Shown here: positions 17,401 through 28,322 of the stretch, piece after piece
Layout: every line of letters begins with the position of its first letter
Numbering within the stretch: position 1 is the first letter of the stretch
Source of the DNA: Latrodectus hesperus
Taxonomy: Eukaryota; Arthropoda; Arachnida; Araneae; Theridiidae
DNA: 64,000 nt
Direction of reading: 5' to 3'
Assembly (NCBI GenBank): GCA_037975125.1
Contig: CM075853.1
Location: 91,301,794-91,365,793 of the forward strand
Position numbers and translations under genes: made by a program
The notes under the pieces: generated by a model
Told to the model about the DNA's origin: nothing
Seen by the model: the letters and a program-made list of their open reading frames with translations, nothing else
Database searches by the model: none

Positions 17401-17843
17401 AAATGCTTAGTATATTGCTTTTAACAAACTGGGAAACAGAGGTGCACAATGATATTATAGGATTATCAAATCAATTAATTTGACTTGAAATGAAAGCTAT
17501 TTGAATCAAACAAACAGCCTACATAGTTCACTTTGTTAATTCTCGAGATGCATTACTTTTATGAAGGGATCGCATTACATTAATTTATTACCTGTCCATT
17601 AACCAAACTTTGGAGTTTCATGGCTCCATAAATAGGTGATGCATTATTTATTAAGTAGAACATTTAGAAATTGATCCAGTTTCTTTCTAAAGAACAATTC
17701 ATCATTTGCGTACTGTCTATACATATCTCACGCACGACTTTAGAAATAATTGTATTCTATAAAATAAACACAACTATATCTAATACTTAAGGTTTTATTA
17801 TAGGTAAATGAAAAATTTTATGTTGTACAGTGATATAATACAA
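14491..17843. other. AT-rich stretch, no gene seen
   Basis: Long featureless AT-rich DNA. The plus-strand frame at 15414-15653 is Leu/Asn/Lys-rich with no recognisable domain. A short (CA)n lies at about 17160-17172. Confidence 0.7.
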
Positions 17844-19083
17844 ACAGGGTGTCGTGTGCATATTGAATGGGAGAAAAAGAAAACATGATTGTGAACGTTT
17901 TAATTAATATATCTAGAAAATTCAAATTTACGTCGAAACTACAATTATTCAAGTTTCTACAGATGTTCAATATGTCCCCTTCCGGTGACGCGACAATTGT
18001 CTATACGGTAATCAAGGTCCTGCCACACTCCTGAGAGCAGATCCCCTGTGATGGAGTTCAACACTGCAGTTACCTGCTTCTTCAGTTCCTCCAAGTCCAG
18101 AGGAAGTGGAGGCACCAATACCATGTCAGTAACGACACCCCAGAGAAAAAAATCATAGGGCGTTAGATCTGGGGATCACGTTGGCCAATGAAGCAGTGTC
18201 AAATCCTGTGGCCCAGCATGGCCAAGCCAGCGATGGGGTGGATGTTCGTCAGGAACTGACGTACGTTGTTATTTCAGTGTGGGGGTGCACCATCTTGCTG
18301 CAAAATGATAGCAGGAACAGCTTCCTCCAATTGGGGGAGCAACCACTTAGAGAGTATGTCTTGGTAAATGTCCCCATTAATCAATTGTTCCGCAAAGAAA
18401 AATGGACCAAAAACACAACTGTTTATTAAAGCGCAGAAAAAATTCACCTTGGGAGAATCAATCTGAGTTCTAATGTTATATGGGCATTCTTCGTGCCCCA
18501 ATATTGCAAATTTTGGCGATTAACTTTGCAGTGGAACGTGGCTTCATCGGTAAACACCAGTCTGCTTTCGAACCCATTCACGCCAAGCTTTTCTTGAAAT
18601 TTCACATGAAAGTCCTTACGTAACGGTTTTTCGGTAGGTTTTAAGGCCTGGACCATCTGATATCTGTACGGTTTGAATTGAAAACTATTCACGAATTCTT
18701 TCAACTACTTCGGGTTCTGGTGGTTTTCGTCCTGGACTTTTGTTCTTGCATAAGCAGCCCGTACCCTGGAACTGCTTCACACACCTGTTGATGCTGTGAC
18801 GATGAGGTGGTTCTTTACGAAATTTCGTGGAAAAATCTCTTTGCACGACGGTGAAGGAAAAGGTTTCAGCATATTCTGAAACACAATACGTTTTCTCCTG
18901 CATGAACGCCATTTTGCTTAAGAGTGCCTCTAGCGGCTGTTCGTCATTTGATGTTTTTCCCTGTTTCCAAATAAAACTTGTATAATTGTAGTTGCAGAAT
19001 AAATTTACTTCGGCTGAATAAATCGATTACGACCGTCGCACTAAGTTATTCTTTTTGTCCCATTCAATATGAAATCCACTGTA
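17844..19083 (-). mobile_element. Mariner-superfamily DNA transposon, inactivated
   Basis: About 1.24 kb with imperfect terminal inverted repeats. The left end reads ACAGGGTGTC then CATATTGAATGGGA; the reverse complement of the right end reads ACAGTGGATTTCATATTGAA and continues TGGGACAAAAAG. The shared core is CATATTGAATGGGA followed by AAAAAGAA. Between them a decayed transposase runs on the minus strand. The exact outer base and target duplication are uncertain. Confidence 0.85.
17957..18912 (-). pseudogene. Mariner-like transposase, broken
   Basis: Transposase of the arthropod mariner-related family. The start at 18912 (MAFMQEKTYCVSEYAETF) leads into a helix-turn-helix-like N-terminus with HSINRCVKQFQGTGCL. 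The catalytic motifs are all visible: FTDEATFH (Asp codon 18546-18548), QQDGAPPH (Asp codon 18292-18294) and PDLTPYDFFLWG (Asp codon 18167-18169). The frame ends RGHIEHL with a stop at 17957-17959. Breaks: after VVERIRE the frame stops and about 40 residues usual for the family are missing before FKPYRYQMVQALKP; there are frameshifts after QQDGAPPH; and a TGA at 18176-18178 sits where WP-x-RSPDL normally has Arg, most simply a CGA-to-TGA change. Dead copy. Confidence 0.88.
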
Positions 19084-19777
19084 CTTCTCTCATTTAAAAA
19101 AATGTTTCATATTACTATTAAAATTAATTTAATAGATAATAATCTAAAAGGGAGAACTTTATTTATATATGATATAGGGTTGAAAAATGACATGTATTTT
19201 GTGTTTAAACGTAATAAATCATTCCATAAGTAACCGCCATTATAAAGAGCTGTAACTTTTTTTCATAAAGCCTGCAAGCACTTTATATTACATATTGGGA
19301 TAAAGAATATGTAAAAATTATTAAGGGCTTGAAAAGAGAAAAATGATTAAAAGCTTTGAAAAGAAAGTCGTGACTTTCCTAGTTAAATTACTTATTTTTT
19401 AATCGTTAGACATTTAATGATTTTGATTATTTTTGTGGATATAACGCAAGACAAGCGATGTGACTTATGACGATAATTTACTAAAGTTAGATAAAGAAGA
19501 AAAGTTTCTTGATTATTCAGATTTAAACGAAACAGGAGTGGAGTGTCTTCTTTTGAGTAATAAGGAGTTATAAATTTTATTTATGAAGCATTTTAATCAA
19601 GAAAATGCAAATAAAATATTCATATGATACGTTGATAAAAAATATACTAAAAATATTAATGTTTAGTAATTTTCTCCAACAAATAAATCAAAAAACGCCC
19701 TGTTATTGGAAATATTAATTTATCTATCAATTTAAGAGGTTCCTTTTTCATATGAATTATATTACAACTGGCAATAT
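19084..19777. other. AT-rich spacer, no gene seen
   Basis: Nothing recognised. Confidence 0.7.
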
Positions 19778-20134
19778 AGGGCCGTGGTAGGATAGTGGTT
19801 AGGGAATCGGCCTTCCGTCAGATTCCCAATGCCGCCTAAGATCCACCGAGAACATGTGATGTACGTGCTCGTTAAATCTGTGGAATCGAAAGTCCTGTGG
19901 TCAGTCATTGAGCAGTTACCATGGTTGCAATGGTCTGGAGAAAATTTCCTCCTCTTTCAGATTAATGTCAAAAACGAGGGATAGGATCATCTGGTGGTGC
20001 CATCTATCGGAGGATTTGAAGAACAAAGTCGTACTTTCACTTTTGTGGTGCTCTGATTAAACGAACGACGCGCCCTTTTGACTTAAATTGGCATTGCGAA
20101 CTGGGCTTGTCCAAGTGTTATAAGTAACAACAAC
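19778..20134 (+). repeat. SINE, head type D, tail type 2
   Basis: The head begins AGGGCCGTGGTAGGATAGTG, with an A-box-like element; the B-box region (GTCAGATTCCC) is degenerate. The tail contains CGTACTTTCAC, GTGGTGCTCTGATTAAA and GGGCTTGTCCAAGTGT, and ends ACAACAACAC. The same tail occurs on the SINE at 50021, which has a different head. Flanks ACTGGCAATAT and ACTGAAAATAT are a likely degraded target duplication. Confidence 0.8.
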
Positions 20135-20784
20135 ACTGAAAATATCTTTTTTTTACAAAAATAGTAAGTTGTTAAATTTCAAGTACTGCTTTCTAGAATT
20201 ATGAAAATAGTTGTGCCAACAGTCTTTTATCCAAGTCACTTAATGTAATTTAAAGTGTAGTTTATATTCAGCGTTCATGTATTTTTAATTTAAAGCTACA
20301 TTAAATATTGTGTATATATGAAATAAATTTACTTAATTAATAGATTGGGAAAAAACATAATACTAATGATAGTAGTTCAAATTATTGATTTTACTCAAAT
20401 TAATATAAGAAAATATAATAATCATAATTGAGTTCTTTCAAAGTATCATTTATGATTTAAGTTTGATTCCTCGTTCTTTTAATTCGTGGAAAATATAAAT
20501 CTGTAAAGAATGAAAATTAACGGGTAGATTATGTCAATTAAATGTTAAATGTTACTGTTATTGTTGTACACACATACACAAACATTAAGATATCTGCTCC
20601 GATACATAATAACTATATGTAATTACTTTTATTCTACATGCAATTTTGTATACTTTTTATGTAACAAAATCATGTGAGTAACTATCACCTTATGTTTAAA
20701 CTGATAATTTTTAAACCCTAATATAATTTACTTCTTAGATCAATAAATTGATTATATACAACACAAATAGAAATCAAAAACACT
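20135..20784. other. AT-rich spacer, no gene seen
   Basis: Nothing recognised apart from a short CACACATACACA run near 20568-20581. Confidence 0.7.
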
Positions 20785-20930
<146 letters not shown>

Positions 20931-21969
20931 TATACATATATATATATGTATACTTTTTTATTTTATCTATATATTATGGCGATAAACTTTTAAACATATT
21001 TTAGGTTTCAGTGAATTCAAGTAAAGTAATTCGGGTAAAATAATGCAAATTTGCTTCCATTTTTAAATATTTTTTTGAAGTTGCTAGAATGGTTTAAAAA
21101 TTAAAATAATATTTTCCTCCTAAAATTATAAAGTTTTGGGGCAGCTTCATTTTCTTAGAGCTTCAGACATTAAAGTCAACCAACCAATCTGGTAAATGGC
21201 AGCAACATAAAAAACTCATAAATAATAAAGAAAATAAAAATATTCTTTGCTTCTAATTTATTTTTAAAAATGCTTCTAACTAAGCTTGTTAAATACAAAC
21301 TTAGCATAATAAAACTTGTATCCAAAGCAATGAAATTGCACAATCGTTCTTTGAAAAATTGCTTCTTCTTTAGTATAAATATAGTCACAAGAAAATTAGA
21401 AAAGAAAATTCAATTTTAAGCGATACCGGGGACATATGTTTCTCTTAAAATCTCAAATCCATTACTACTACAAATAATTTTAAAGCCATTTAAATGACAG
21501 CCTTATCATAAATAAAGTTTTTTTAGCATTTCTTTATCTGTAGACCGTTAAAACTAAAACTAATGTGAGCAAAATGCCTAACAAATCATTCTAGAGAAAA
21601 ACTTAAGTTTACTTCTTTAGTGCAAAAATATTTAAGAGATAATTCAGGACACTACGGTCTTAAATTAAGTTAAGTTTGAAAAATAGTGCTTAAAATTCTA
21701 AAAACAAATAGTTTGTAAGAACATAATGTTAAAAGTAATTTCTATTTCTTCCTTAAAGATAAGGAACATATTTGCATTTACTTTCATCTGAAGTTTAATT
21801 TAAGAGAATAAAAATTTTTTATCTTTCTCTTTTTGTTATTACAACCAATCAAAATCTTTAAAATTAAAAATTGTCCCTTGAATGTGAGATTTCTTTTTCT
21901 AAATTCGGTTTTTTATGAATTCAAAAGGCAATAGTTATTCACATGTGATAGATAACTATCACAAAAATT
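20931..21969. other. AT-rich stretch, no gene seen
   Basis: No coding pattern. The minus-strand frame at 21176-21388 is hydrophobic and AT-driven, with no family match I can recognise. Confidence 0.65.
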
Positions 21970-22558
21970 GGAGGAGGGGGAACATGTTGGTCGGTCAAGA
22001 TAAATTTTTCTAAAATTTAAAAAATAATGTATAAGTTTTTAAATATGTTAATGAGATGAGTAAAATTGTGAATTCTCTTGTAAAAGTGCCTTATATTGAG
22101 ATTCGAAGTGAATTGTACTGATTCTAAGGAATGAAGCTAAATGCTTATCTGTCAGTCTACTTCTGAAATGATTCTCTCTAAGGTTCATAGTTGAAAACAC
22201 TTGTTCGCATATATAAGATGAAGCAAACATAGCATTGATTTTCTGGGAGAGAGATATTACTATAACTATAATTAACAAAGAACTTCTGTTTTTAACAATT
22301 TAACGATTACATCTGTCTGTGTCAAAATCTATTTCCGTCGATTTATGTTTTGTAGGATAAAAATAGAGAAAGCAAAAAGATCATTAGTCCTCTGAAAAAA
22401 AAAATAAATAAAGGGGAAAATTTAAACAAAGTAGAAAAAGAAGTGGACGTATAATATATAAATCAGATTTTCTTTTAATTTCCGTCGGACCAACAAATAA
22501 AAATTCTATCCATGGGCTGCATAAGATCTTCCTGTGAGCCGTAGTTTGCCCATGCCTG
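21970..22558 (-). mobile_element. hAT transposon relic, internally deleted
   Basis: On the minus strand the element starts at 22558 with CAGGCATGGGCAAACTACGG, a close match to the CAGGGGTGGGCAAACT-type ends of many hAT elements. The only coding part left is the transposase C-terminus (22048-22278). The other end is tentative: GGAGGAGGGGGAAC at 21970 is weakly similar to the terminal repeat. No 8 bp target duplication was identified. Confidence 0.7.
22048..22278 (-). pseudogene. hAT transposase C-terminal dimerisation region
   Basis: The 76-residue frame contains KINAMFASSYICEQVFSTMN and then FRSRLTDKHLASFLRIST. This is the C-terminal dimerisation region of hAT transposases, close to the ZBED5/GTF2IRD2-like branch, where the pattern is FGS-YICEQ-FS-M followed by RSRLTD-HL. 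It helps the transposase to dimerise. The zinc finger and catalytic parts are missing, so this is a fragment. The Met at 22278 is incidental; upstream codons read on without family similarity. Confidence 0.82.
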
Positions 22559-24260
22559 ATTTAGAAAATATGTTATTGTATTGAGAAAGTAGGATCTAAA
22601 ATGTTACATGAATGTTGTGTTTAAAATATCATTCAATATAAAAATTTAAAATAAGTTTATTTCAATTGAATGTGAGATTAAGATCAAACTCTTTAAATTA
22701 TATAAAGTTTTGGAAAAAACGTTTTTCCTTAAAATAGACAATACTCTTTGGAGCAGCAATTCAACCAAATTAAATCAAGTTAACATCATAAGATAGAAAA
22801 ATCTGAAAACCTCCTGCAGTTCATGTGCTTATCAGTGGCTTTGATAGACTTACAAAAGATATTAACGCTTCATTTTATTGAAATGGTTAATGTGCCAATA
22901 CTTTTGCGGACTTTGTGCAGCATAAAGTTCTTTGGATTAAGTATTTCCTCATTTACGATCACTGCATTCTGCATCCGCAGTGAGGAGAAAAGCTCGAAAC
23001 TTCTTTATTCTTAATTGTATGTTGACTTTAACAACACGAAAGGTTTTGAATTTTCAGCTTGATATCACATAAACTATCGGTAAAGACTAATTACTTACAC
23101 CTGTTGAAAGACAATGGAAAAGATTCTGCTATGTTCCAATTTGTATATTTCATTAAATATTTTTAAAACTTGATATAGGAGTATAAAGTATTTAATATTG
23201 CATTTTGAATTCATGAGTGTAGTAACTAACAAATAAATACTTGAAGGTATGTATTAATAATAATATTACAGTGATACTTTTCTGTTTTTTTATTGTGATA
23301 GACACAAGGGGCAAATTTATCGCACAGACTTTTACTATTGAAAGTATAATTGTCACAACATTTCTTATTATTCTTAATTCACATGTAGCATTATGATAAA
23401 ATTAACTAGGAATTTAAAGTTGAGGAAAGGTGTTGCTTCCCTTATGTAAATAAGGTATTAATGAAATAAATTCCAACAATTAAATAGATACTCGTATATG
23501 GAGGCCTTAAGATTATATTTAAAACACATAGTAAAAACTATTAAAAGTTATTTTGATTTAATTATAAAATATTTTCATTCATGTAAGTTAAAATAATTTT
23601 ATTTTTTATAAATCCATTTGCCTCATCCATGCTTCACAAATAAAAATTTATCATATGCAAAATATACTTAGGGCGTACTGAAGTTTTCACTGTGTTACAT
23701 CATAATCATTTTTTTCGTTTCCCTGGAAATGGTCTATATAAATATAAATGATTTGAAGTATTCTTGACTTGAAGAACCAAAGATTTTTTAAGAAGGAGTA
23801 GGTTAGTATCCTTTTTTCATTTTTCACATTATTTTTAGTACCCTTTCGGTTTGCAATCCCTTATTTCTTTTCAGCAATCAGGATTATGTTTGTTTCCTTT
23901 CAAGTATATATTCAGGATAATAATTTTCCCTTTTATTCCTAAATTTTCCTTCAACATTAATTTCAGGGATCTCAGCCTTTGGACAGTGCTTACAAAGATG
24001 ACAGATATTTCTCTTTCTGTACTCGTTTTTGTTAAAGATATCTCTATTTGTAAGATATGTTTTCATTGGGTCTTTTTCTTCTTAACTCAATCAGATTTCG
24101 ATAAATCTATTACATTAGTTTTTTATTGAATCTAAATCCTATCGCTTGTGTTCATGCGTAATGAGAAAAAAAAAGAAAGACAAATCAAGTGATAATAAAT
24201 AAATGTGGCTTGAAATTGCAAGGTGTGTTTTGTTGAACACAAACTTTTTACAATTTAGAA
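22559..24260. other. AT-rich stretch with an unassigned block at 22800-23015
   Basis: The block 22800-23015 is less AT-rich and open in more than one frame. The minus strand reads SFELFSSLRMQNAVIVNEEI and the plus strand MCLSVALIDLQKILTLHF. Neither matches a family I recognise. The overlapping plus and minus frames at 23851-24129 look compositional. Nothing else was seen. Confidence 0.55.
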
Positions 24261-24324
24261 CATTCCTGCATAGATACATATAAATACATACATTCTTATA
24301 TATATAGGTACATATAAAAACATA
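24261..24324. repeat. Left part of the interrupted TACA/CCTA repeat array
   Basis: CATTCCTGCATAGATACATA-type sequence with TAAATACATA repeats. It is the same kind of sequence that resumes at 25734, on the other side of the Tc1 element. Confidence 0.8.
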
Positions 24325-25731
24325 CACTATTGGCCATTAAAATTGCTACACCAGGAAGGCGGCATACCACACACGTGAAATTTGCATGACAGGTAGAACT
24401 TGCTGTGATATGTAAATAATTAGATTTTCAACGCACTCATACAAAGAAGGCGACAGTAGCGACATCTACAATATTTATAAAACCAGAGATTTGACAGCAG
24501 TTTTCTCATACTCAATTTCCGTTTCAACGTTGTTTTCGGCAAAGAAAGTTGTTGTAATGCCGCGTGTAAGAAGAATAAATGCCTATCAGCACGTGTCTGA
24601 CTTTGATCGAGGAAGGATTATAGCCTACCGGGGACTGCGGTTTATCGTACCGCAATATTGCTGTTCGCGTCGGTCGAGACCCCATGACTGTTAGCTGAAT
24701 ATGGAATCGATGGGTTCAGGACAATCATACGGAACGTCATGCTGGGTCTCAGCGACCCCCCATTACTAACAGCAGAGAAGACAGACATCTTATCCGCATG
24801 GTCATAAGGGATCGTATAGCCACGTCACGAACCCTGAGTCGAGAAATGGAGTCATTTGCAAGACAACAATTTTCTGCTCGAACAGTTCGACGACGTTTGC
24901 AGCAGCATGGATTGTCTGCACGGCGACCATGGCTTCGGCTACCATTGACGCTGCGTCACAGACAGGAGCGCCTTCAATGGTGTGATCAGCGACGAACCTG
25001 GACGCGGGAATGGCATCACGTCATCTTTACAGATGAATCTCGGTTCTGTAAGCATGACCATGATGTCCGCATCCGTGTTTGGAGGAATCGTGGAGAACGT
25101 GCATTGCCAGCTTGCATTGGACATAGCCATACTGGCCCATCTGCTGGAGTGATGGTATGGGGTGCCATTGGATACACGTCTCGATCACCTCTTGTTCGCA
25201 TTACCGGCACTTTGAACAGCAACCGTTACATTTCCGATGTGTTAAGGCCTGTGGCTCTGCCCTATCTTCGAGGCCTCCTTAATGCTTTGTTTCAACAGGA
25301 TAATGCACGATCGCATGTTGCCCGTACTGTTTTGAACTTCCTTGATACAGAACCGGTTCGACTGTTACCCTGGCCAGCACGTTCTCCTGATCTGTCACCA
25401 ATTGAGAACGTGTGGTCAATGATTGCCGAGCGATTGGCACGCCGCCGTCACTCACCAACCACTATTGTCGATGAACTGTGGCATAATGTTGAAGCGGCAT
25501 GGACTGAGATCCCCGTACATGCCATATAATCTCTGTTTGATGCCTAGAAGTATAAATGCTGTTATTGCAGCTAGAGGTGGCTGCTCTGGGTACTGATTTC
25601 TCAAGATCTATACATCCTAATTTCCTGTAAATCTAATCACTTGTTCTTTCCACTATAATGTATGTGTCCAATAAATATCGTTCTGTTATTTGCATTCTTT
25701 CTTGGTGTAGCAATTTTAATGGCCAGTAGTG
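24325..25731 (+). mobile_element. Tc1-like DNA transposon (DD34E), nearly complete
   Basis: A 1407 bp element with 29 bp terminal inverted repeats (24325-24353 and 25703-25731) matching at 28 of 29 positions; the core is GGCCATTAAAATTGCTACAC. TA dinucleotides flank both sides (24323-24324 and 25732-25733). It carries one plus-strand transposase gene with a few inactivating mutations. It inserted into a pre-existing TACA-type repeat array. The good terminal repeats and long open frame suggest it is younger than most relics here. Confidence 0.95.
24557..25596 (+). pseudogene. Tc1-like transposase (DD34E), lightly broken
   Basis: The start ATG at 24557 begins MPRVRRINAYQHVSDFDRGR, followed by a helix-turn-helix region. 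The intact core frame is 24798-25529, with QFSARTVRRRLQQHGLSARR (second DNA-binding part), FTDESRF (Asp codon 25032-25034), VMVWGAIGY, FQQDNARSH (Asp codon 25299-25301) and PDLSPIENVW (Glu codon 25404-25406). Asp and Glu are 34 residues apart, the Tc1 DD34E signature. Breaks: an apparent extra G in the run at 24630-24633 shifts the frame; a TGA at 24696-24698 lies in the helix-turn-helix; TAA at 25527-25529 follows VHAI, where the family usually has Gln; and there is a small frameshift before the natural end (GGCSGY, stop 25594-25596). Both stops are explained by C-to-T changes. Non-functional as read. Confidence 0.94.
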
Positions 25732-26195
25732 TACATTCCTTTAAATATAGATGCATATAAATACATAAATTCCTACATAGATAGATATATATAAAAACAT
25801 ATATTCCTACGTAGATATATATATAAATACATACATTCCTACATACATCGATACATTTAAGTACATACATTCCTACATACATGGACACATATAAATACAT
25901 ACCTACATATAAATGCATGCACTCCTACATACATGCATACCTACATTTATACATACCTACATAACTACATACATAACTACCTATATACATACCTACTTAC
26001 ATACATACCTACACATACATACTTACAAACATACATACATACTTACATGCATACATACCTACATACATACATACATGGGTACCTACATATATATAAATAC
26101 CTACATACATACATACGTACATAAATACATACATTCCTACATATATACATACATACCTACATGCATACCTACATACATATATACATGCATACAAT
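25732..26195. repeat. TACA/CCTA-type tetranucleotide array
   Basis: Imperfect repeats of CATACATACCTACATACATA-type sequence, with longer units such as TAAATACATACATTCCTAC in the first part. It continues the array to the left of the Tc1 element. Several open frames of alternating Thr/Tyr/Ile/His or Met/Tyr/Val are artefacts of the repeat. Confidence 0.95.
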
Positions 26196-26609
26196 AGTTC
26201 ATTGCAGCCTGTTACTTGCATTGTATGGACCTTCCTTGAGATCGATAATATTCAGCTGTGGCCTTGATCACCATGTTCACCAGATTGTTACTCATAGGAA
26301 ATCTCTAATAGTGTCTGCCGAAAGATTCTCATTACCCTACACCTGTCATTTGGATCTATGAACTCTCACATCGTGTGAAGCTGCAGGCGTTTATACTTGC
26401 GTTATGTGCCTTCTAATCTGTAACTCAATGCCCAAGTTTACTGTTATTGATGTCAGAGATGGTTATTCTGATAAGTAATTTTTTATTGTGAAACCAAATT
26501 TCTTTCTATAGTTAATCACTCATTATTTTCGACAAAATATATTTGTCCAACAGATATCATTTTAATATTTGATTGCTTTCTTTTGTGGTGATATTCATGA
26601 TCAGAAATG
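26196..26609 (+). pseudogene. Older Tc1-like element, 3' half only
   Basis: The sequence aligns with the right half of the Tc1 element at 24325 but is much more decayed. ACCTTCCTTGA (26230-26240) matches the region just after the second catalytic Asp. CCGAAAGATTCTCATTACCC, TGAACTCTCACATCGTG, GAAGCTGCAGGCG and GGTTATTCTGATAAGTAA match the C-terminal coding part and natural end. The last bases, TTGTGGTGATATTCATGATC through AGAAATG at 26609, match the degraded right terminal repeat. All frames are broken. The left half is absent; the piece begins where the TACA array ends. Confidence 0.75.
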
Positions 26610-28055
26610 CACATTGAATAAAATATCATTTCCCGTTAAACCTATTTAATAACTCAAATAACTCTATCAATTGTGACTGCAAAATTATTGAAGTAACAGA
26701 AGTCTCTTTTATTAAAATTATATTGATTTCCCCATATATATGATATATAATTATAAAAAGTAACTATCACACATTCCTCTCATGACGTTCAACTACAAGT
26801 ATTTCTATAGCTTGGTAAAAAGAGTTTTTCTGAAAAAGTATAGGCATAACTCTTCTTTTTAGACAACAATGAGAATATTCCAATAATAAAAGGGCTGATT
26901 TTTGAATAAGTTTCTGAAATATCTATAATATCTGTTATTGGTCATAATATCTTGAAATCTATGAAATATTCTAACATTGAAACATATAAAATTGAAAATA
27001 TTCTATTATCAATTGATTTTCTTACTCTTATTTAATGAAAACATCAAAAAATTTAGCCTTTAATAAGTAAAATGGTAACTTAACAGGTACAGTTTATTTT
27101 TACTTTATTTTATCATGTATCTATTATAATTTTTCATTTCAAAAGTTACACTCACAATAGAATAATGTTGGAATTATTATTTAATAACATTTGTAACATT
27201 CATTTTTTTAAAAATAATTTTATAATTTGGAAAATTTTATCATATAATTTATCTGAAAATTGGCATATTAAAAAAGTAAGCATGCTTAGAAGTTTGAATA
27301 ATTCCTTAATTACATTAAAATGTAATATTAATATCTCCTTTCATAGAGGTTGATATTAAGAGATGGATTAATACCTTATATCATTGGCTTATAATCCCAA
27401 GATAGCAACATCAGTATCTTAGTACATCATTCCGGACATTAATTAGTATGTTCGAACAATTATCTTAATTATTTATAAGGTCTCCGCGCGTGTCTCTCCA
27501 GCGAAATCATTATCTAAAGCTAATATAACGATGTCTGTTTGATCCTTTTTAGCCTTTTACTAATGTTCAAATAAATTAAGGGAGAAATTAATTCTGATAA
27601 ATTATTCGCAGAAATTCAATGCTCTTGATAATAAATGGTATTTTAAGCGCAATTACGGAAGAAGGAAAGAAGAAAAAATGAAAGCGGATTTTAGAATTAA
27701 TTGAAATATGCATAGCTTTATAATAATTAATTTGTGGAACGTGGGTATTTTATTTATTTTAAATAAGGAAATATAAAATTACATCAAAAAGTATCTTTTA
27801 TATAAATTATTTTTCTATGATCATTATTTTCACCTTAATTACACAATAATGGAAAGTATATAAGGTACTTCTGCAATAAAAGTTAAGCATTAAAATTAAT
27901 AAAATAATTTTCTTAGTTAAAAAAACGAAAGCAATTTAAAATTTGTTTCGAAAAAATTAACTACCATTTTTATATACTTTTAATAATATATCCAACAATA
28001 AAATTAGACATCATTTTTACTGGGATAAGCCTGTGTTTCATGAATTTTTTTAATA
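26610..28055. other. AT-rich stretch, no gene seen
   Basis: No domain-like frames. The frame at 27165-27353 is Asn/Ile-rich and compositional. A short GC-rich spot at 27480-27505 is unassigned. Confidence 0.7.
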
Positions 28056-28322
28056 ACAATTGGCACTTGGGTGACTAACTTTTCACCACAAGGCCGGAAA
28101 ATGCTATTTATTTGTCGTTCGGGCACCTGTAAACTAAATCGCGGAGGTGAATAGCATTACCATACCACCACATGCCCGTTTATAGGGTGTGCCACAATTA
28201 AAGATCATAGAAGAATGGACAGAGAAGCACAGAGAGAAAGTGAAATCCATGCCCGAATCGGTATTCGAACCCGGAACCCACAGCTCAGGAGTCAGAAACG
28301 CTAACTACTCAGCCATATGTCG
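28056..28322 (-). repeat. tRNA-derived SINE, family E, minus strand
   Basis: Read on the minus strand: ATATGGCTGAGTAGTTAGCG (A-box region), then GGGTTCGAATACC (B box), then ATTCGGGCATGGAT, a TTTCTCTCTGTGCTTCTCTG stretch, CACACCCTATAAACGGGCAT, and an end GTCACCCAAGTGCC. It matches the plus-strand copy at 58286 throughout. The plus-strand frame at 28189-28428 is antisense SINE, with the tell-tale ESVFEPGTHSSG string. Confidence 0.88.

Noticed and set aside
18181..18429. 82-residue plus-strand frame
   Set aside because: Antisense shadow of the mariner-like transposase on the minus strand.
24939..25222. Minus-strand frames of 63 and 68 residues
   Set aside because: Shadows of the Tc1 transposase on the opposite strand.
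25637..26221. Several frames rich in Tyr, Thr, Ile, Met and Val
   Set aside because: Produced by the TACA/CCTA repeat array and the neighbouring Tc1 end.
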